Notes under the pieces: generated by a model
The model's database searches: none
What the model was told of the DNA's origin: nothing
What the model saw: only the letters and a program-made list of their open reading frames with translations
Source: Symbiodinium natans
Taxonomy: Eukaryota > Sar > Dinophyceae > Suessiales > Symbiodiniaceae
Assembly: GCA_905221605.1 (NCBI GenBank)
Contig: CAJNDS010002543.1
Span: forward strand, 221,663-285,662
Direction of reading: 5' to 3'
DNA: 64,000 nt
Made by a program: the position numbers and the translations under genes
Shown here: in pieces, positions 62,141 through 64,000 of the stretch
How the letters are laid out: the number at the start of each line of letters is the position of its first letter
Position numbering within the stretch: position 1 is the stretch's first letter

Positions 62141-62772
62141 CTCTCGAGTGGGCATGTCTACGTGCTAAGCCGAATGTTAACAGGCCAGTAATTCTATTGG
62201 CCGGGCAAAATAAAACACCGCATTGGCTAACATAGAAAAGTCCAGACGTGTCCCTTATGTGCACTATCCAATGCTCTGTTCTTGTTGGAACAAACTCACA
62301 AGGCAAGGACATGCCAGAGAGCATGCGACGGTGCGCGTGTCGATTTACATGGCTTCAGGGAGTGGAGGTACTCCTGACGCATGGGAAGAACCTAATCTGA
62401 CTTGATGCCAAATGCCTGCCAGGATGCCGGAGCGGCCGCATGCACCTCAGAAGAAAAGGCAAGTGAGCGTCCAAGCAACTTGTAGCAAGGACAAAACAGG
62501 AGGAGGCTCACTTGAGCGACTGCTGGAATGGCTTGAGGGTCTTGCGTGAGCAGCAATCAGTTGACCATCTTTATGCAACCAGCTGGAGATTTGCCGAGCC
62601 GAACCGGAGGGCCTGAACCGAATCGCCCTGAACCGCTGTGGCTTCATCTGGCGACGTCAAAAGCCCTGACACCGCTTGGGCCAAAGTCCCTGATAAGGGA
62701 TGGTGGCCCACCCACTCTTCGACTTCTTGTGCCCTGAGAAAAAAGCTGCCTTTGGTTTTCGACTCCTCTCAA

Positions 62773-62883
62773 CTAAGACGAGATGCCGACGACAGCGCTG
62801 TAGGCCAAAGCATCTCGGTGATCTGGCGCAGCAGCTGCGAAGAGGTCGAGAGCTTGTTGCCAGTGCAGAGCCCGTCCTGTTGA
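62773..62883 (-). CDS. PPR-motif exon
   Basis: After CCATAAG the minus strand reads STGRALHWQQALDLFAAAAP, DHRDALAYSAVVGISS, then TAG (62773-62775). It spans the end of one repeat (W..ALDLF) and the start of the next (D.LAYSAVVG). The array at 62890-62942 is upstream. Confidence 0.6.
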   Translation of the reverse strand, partial: STGRALHWQQALDLFAAAAPDHRDALAYSAVVGISS

Positions 62884-62889
62884 AGGCTT

Positions 62890-62942
62890 ATGGTTTAGGG
62901 GGGTTTAGGGTTTAGGGTTCAGGGTTCAGGGTTTAGGGTTTG
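62890..62942. repeat. Telomere-type repeat, TTTAGGG orientation
   Basis: Six units with TTCAGGG variants. Confidence 0.9.
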
Positions 62943-62944
62943 GG

Positions 62945-63900
62945 GAATGGCCTAGACATTCGGAGTTCAGGCTCCAGACAAGAAGCCGAAGGCTCATGAC
63001 TTCAAAGCGCTTCGCACATCTTCACGGATCCCACACAAGAACTCTACAGCCCCCAAAACACCTGTCAGTTTCAACAGGGGTTTGGGGAGTTGGGCTTGTG
63101 AAGCAACATGTTTGTGAAGTAAAATGTCTTTTAAAATTTTCAGGGCCAGGCCATGAGCTGAAAGAGACATGAAGTATACACGAACTTGCCGGGCACTCGG
63201 AGAGCCGGGATCACATGATTGGGGGAAACATGGCTTCATCTCGAGGGTGAAGGGCCTCGAGCTTCTTCATGCAGGAGTTTGGGGTGTGTCCGCCTGTCAT
63301 GATCACTGTGGGGGGAAAGGTGTCTATGTTGCTTTTGGCGTGCTCTGTGACGTACAAGAAGCTTGCCGCAGATGGTTGCTGACGTTGAGATATTTCGTGC
63401 ATAGTTGCTCAGGTGCGTTCCCTCGGCTGGAATGTGTGTGCTCTTTCAGCTGTTCATGTTGGGTGGGATACAAACCGAGTGACACAGTAGGAGGCGTGTG
63501 GCATGAGGACACTGAGGCGAACCTTGTGCCTCTGGAGGTCTTGAGAGGGGGCGTGGGTGGCAGGCCACACCGAAACCGCTGGTCGCGGACCCCACGGTCA
63601 CTCACTCACGGATGGGCCTCCTACGTCAGGGGCTTGGTAGTCCAGTATCGAAGCGTTGCTTTCATGTAAGCATGTGGGCCTATCAGAAAGCTCGTACATA
63701 GTGAATTTCCATTGCCTGTTGTAGGGTTCCTTCCAACCCTCAGATGCGGCATCGTCTCTCTAGGGTGCGGTGGAGTCTAAGAGTCAAAGGCATATGGGCT
63801 CTGGTAGAGTTTGAGGTTTACGACGGCCACAAGAAATAGTCAGCGAGCAGAAAGAAGACTCGCTGTAGTCCAAATACTCATTGTGTGAATATGAGTCACC
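62945..63900. other. No supported gene
   Basis: A 166-codon plus-strand frame (63169-63669) and overlapping minus frames show no recognisable motif or consistent exon pattern. Confidence 0.4.
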
Positions 63901-63906
63901 TGAACA

Positions 63907-63962
63907 ACCCTAAACCCTGAACCCTGAACCCTGAACCCTGAACCCTAAACCCTGAACCCTAA
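63907..63962. repeat. Telomere-type repeat with CCCTGAA variants
   Basis: Eight units, mostly CCCTGAA. Confidence 0.95.
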
Positions 63963-64000
63963 AAGCATGCACCGAAGCGCCCCTACCTTCGGCGGCCACC

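Overview
The window looks like nuclear DNA of a dinoflagellate, most likely a Symbiodiniaceae-type alga. The evidence is: about 70 dispersed blocks of the seven-base telomere-type repeat TTTAGGG/CCCTAAA; very intron-rich genes with small exons; splice junctions that mostly read G|GT or G|GC at the donor and AG|G at the acceptor; many short terminal-inverted-repeat elements of about 80-120 bp sitting in or beside introns; and many one-repeat pentatricopeptide (PPR) exons with the SACEKG / W..AL.LL.EM signature. No rRNA, tRNA, CRISPR array or bacterial operon was seen. Species-level assignment is inference.

Layout. 0-16 kb: a palindromic tandem array at the left edge, many telomere-type blocks, several inverted-repeat elements, and only short terminal-exon candidates (773-1000 minus; 4899-4972, 10641-10788 and 15055-15174 plus). 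16.8-21.5 kb: a 13-exon minus-strand gene that splices in frame into a pentameric ligand-gated ion channel (Cys-loop superfamily) with extracellular domain and TM1-TM4; this is the best-supported gene here. 23.9-24.7 kb: a second minus-strand multi-exon gene of unknown function. 26-33.5 kb: PPR fragments, several unidentified minus-strand exons, and at 33.0-33.4 kb a small gene with a 118-base intron made exactly of a terminal-inverted-repeat element. 34-40 kb: more PPR exons and telomere blocks. 40.4-42.5 kb: a long minus-strand exon of a multi-pass membrane protein, interrupted by apparent frameshifts. 46-63 kb: a string of PPR exons, nearly all minus strand, each near or bracketed by telomere-type repeats.

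How it works together. Almost every convincing exon is on the minus strand, as expected for a unidirectional dinoflagellate gene cluster. Two kinds of sequence make up many of the introns: telomere-type arrays, whose edges read GTTTAG (donor-like) or lie just outside an acceptor AG, and introner-like inverted-repeat elements of at least ten families whose termini can supply GT and AG. The PPR exons may belong to one or a few large nuclear genes for organelle RNA-binding proteins, or be scattered remnants; the sequence alone cannot decide. Coordinates of exons are read by eye from open frames and splice signals and need transcript support.
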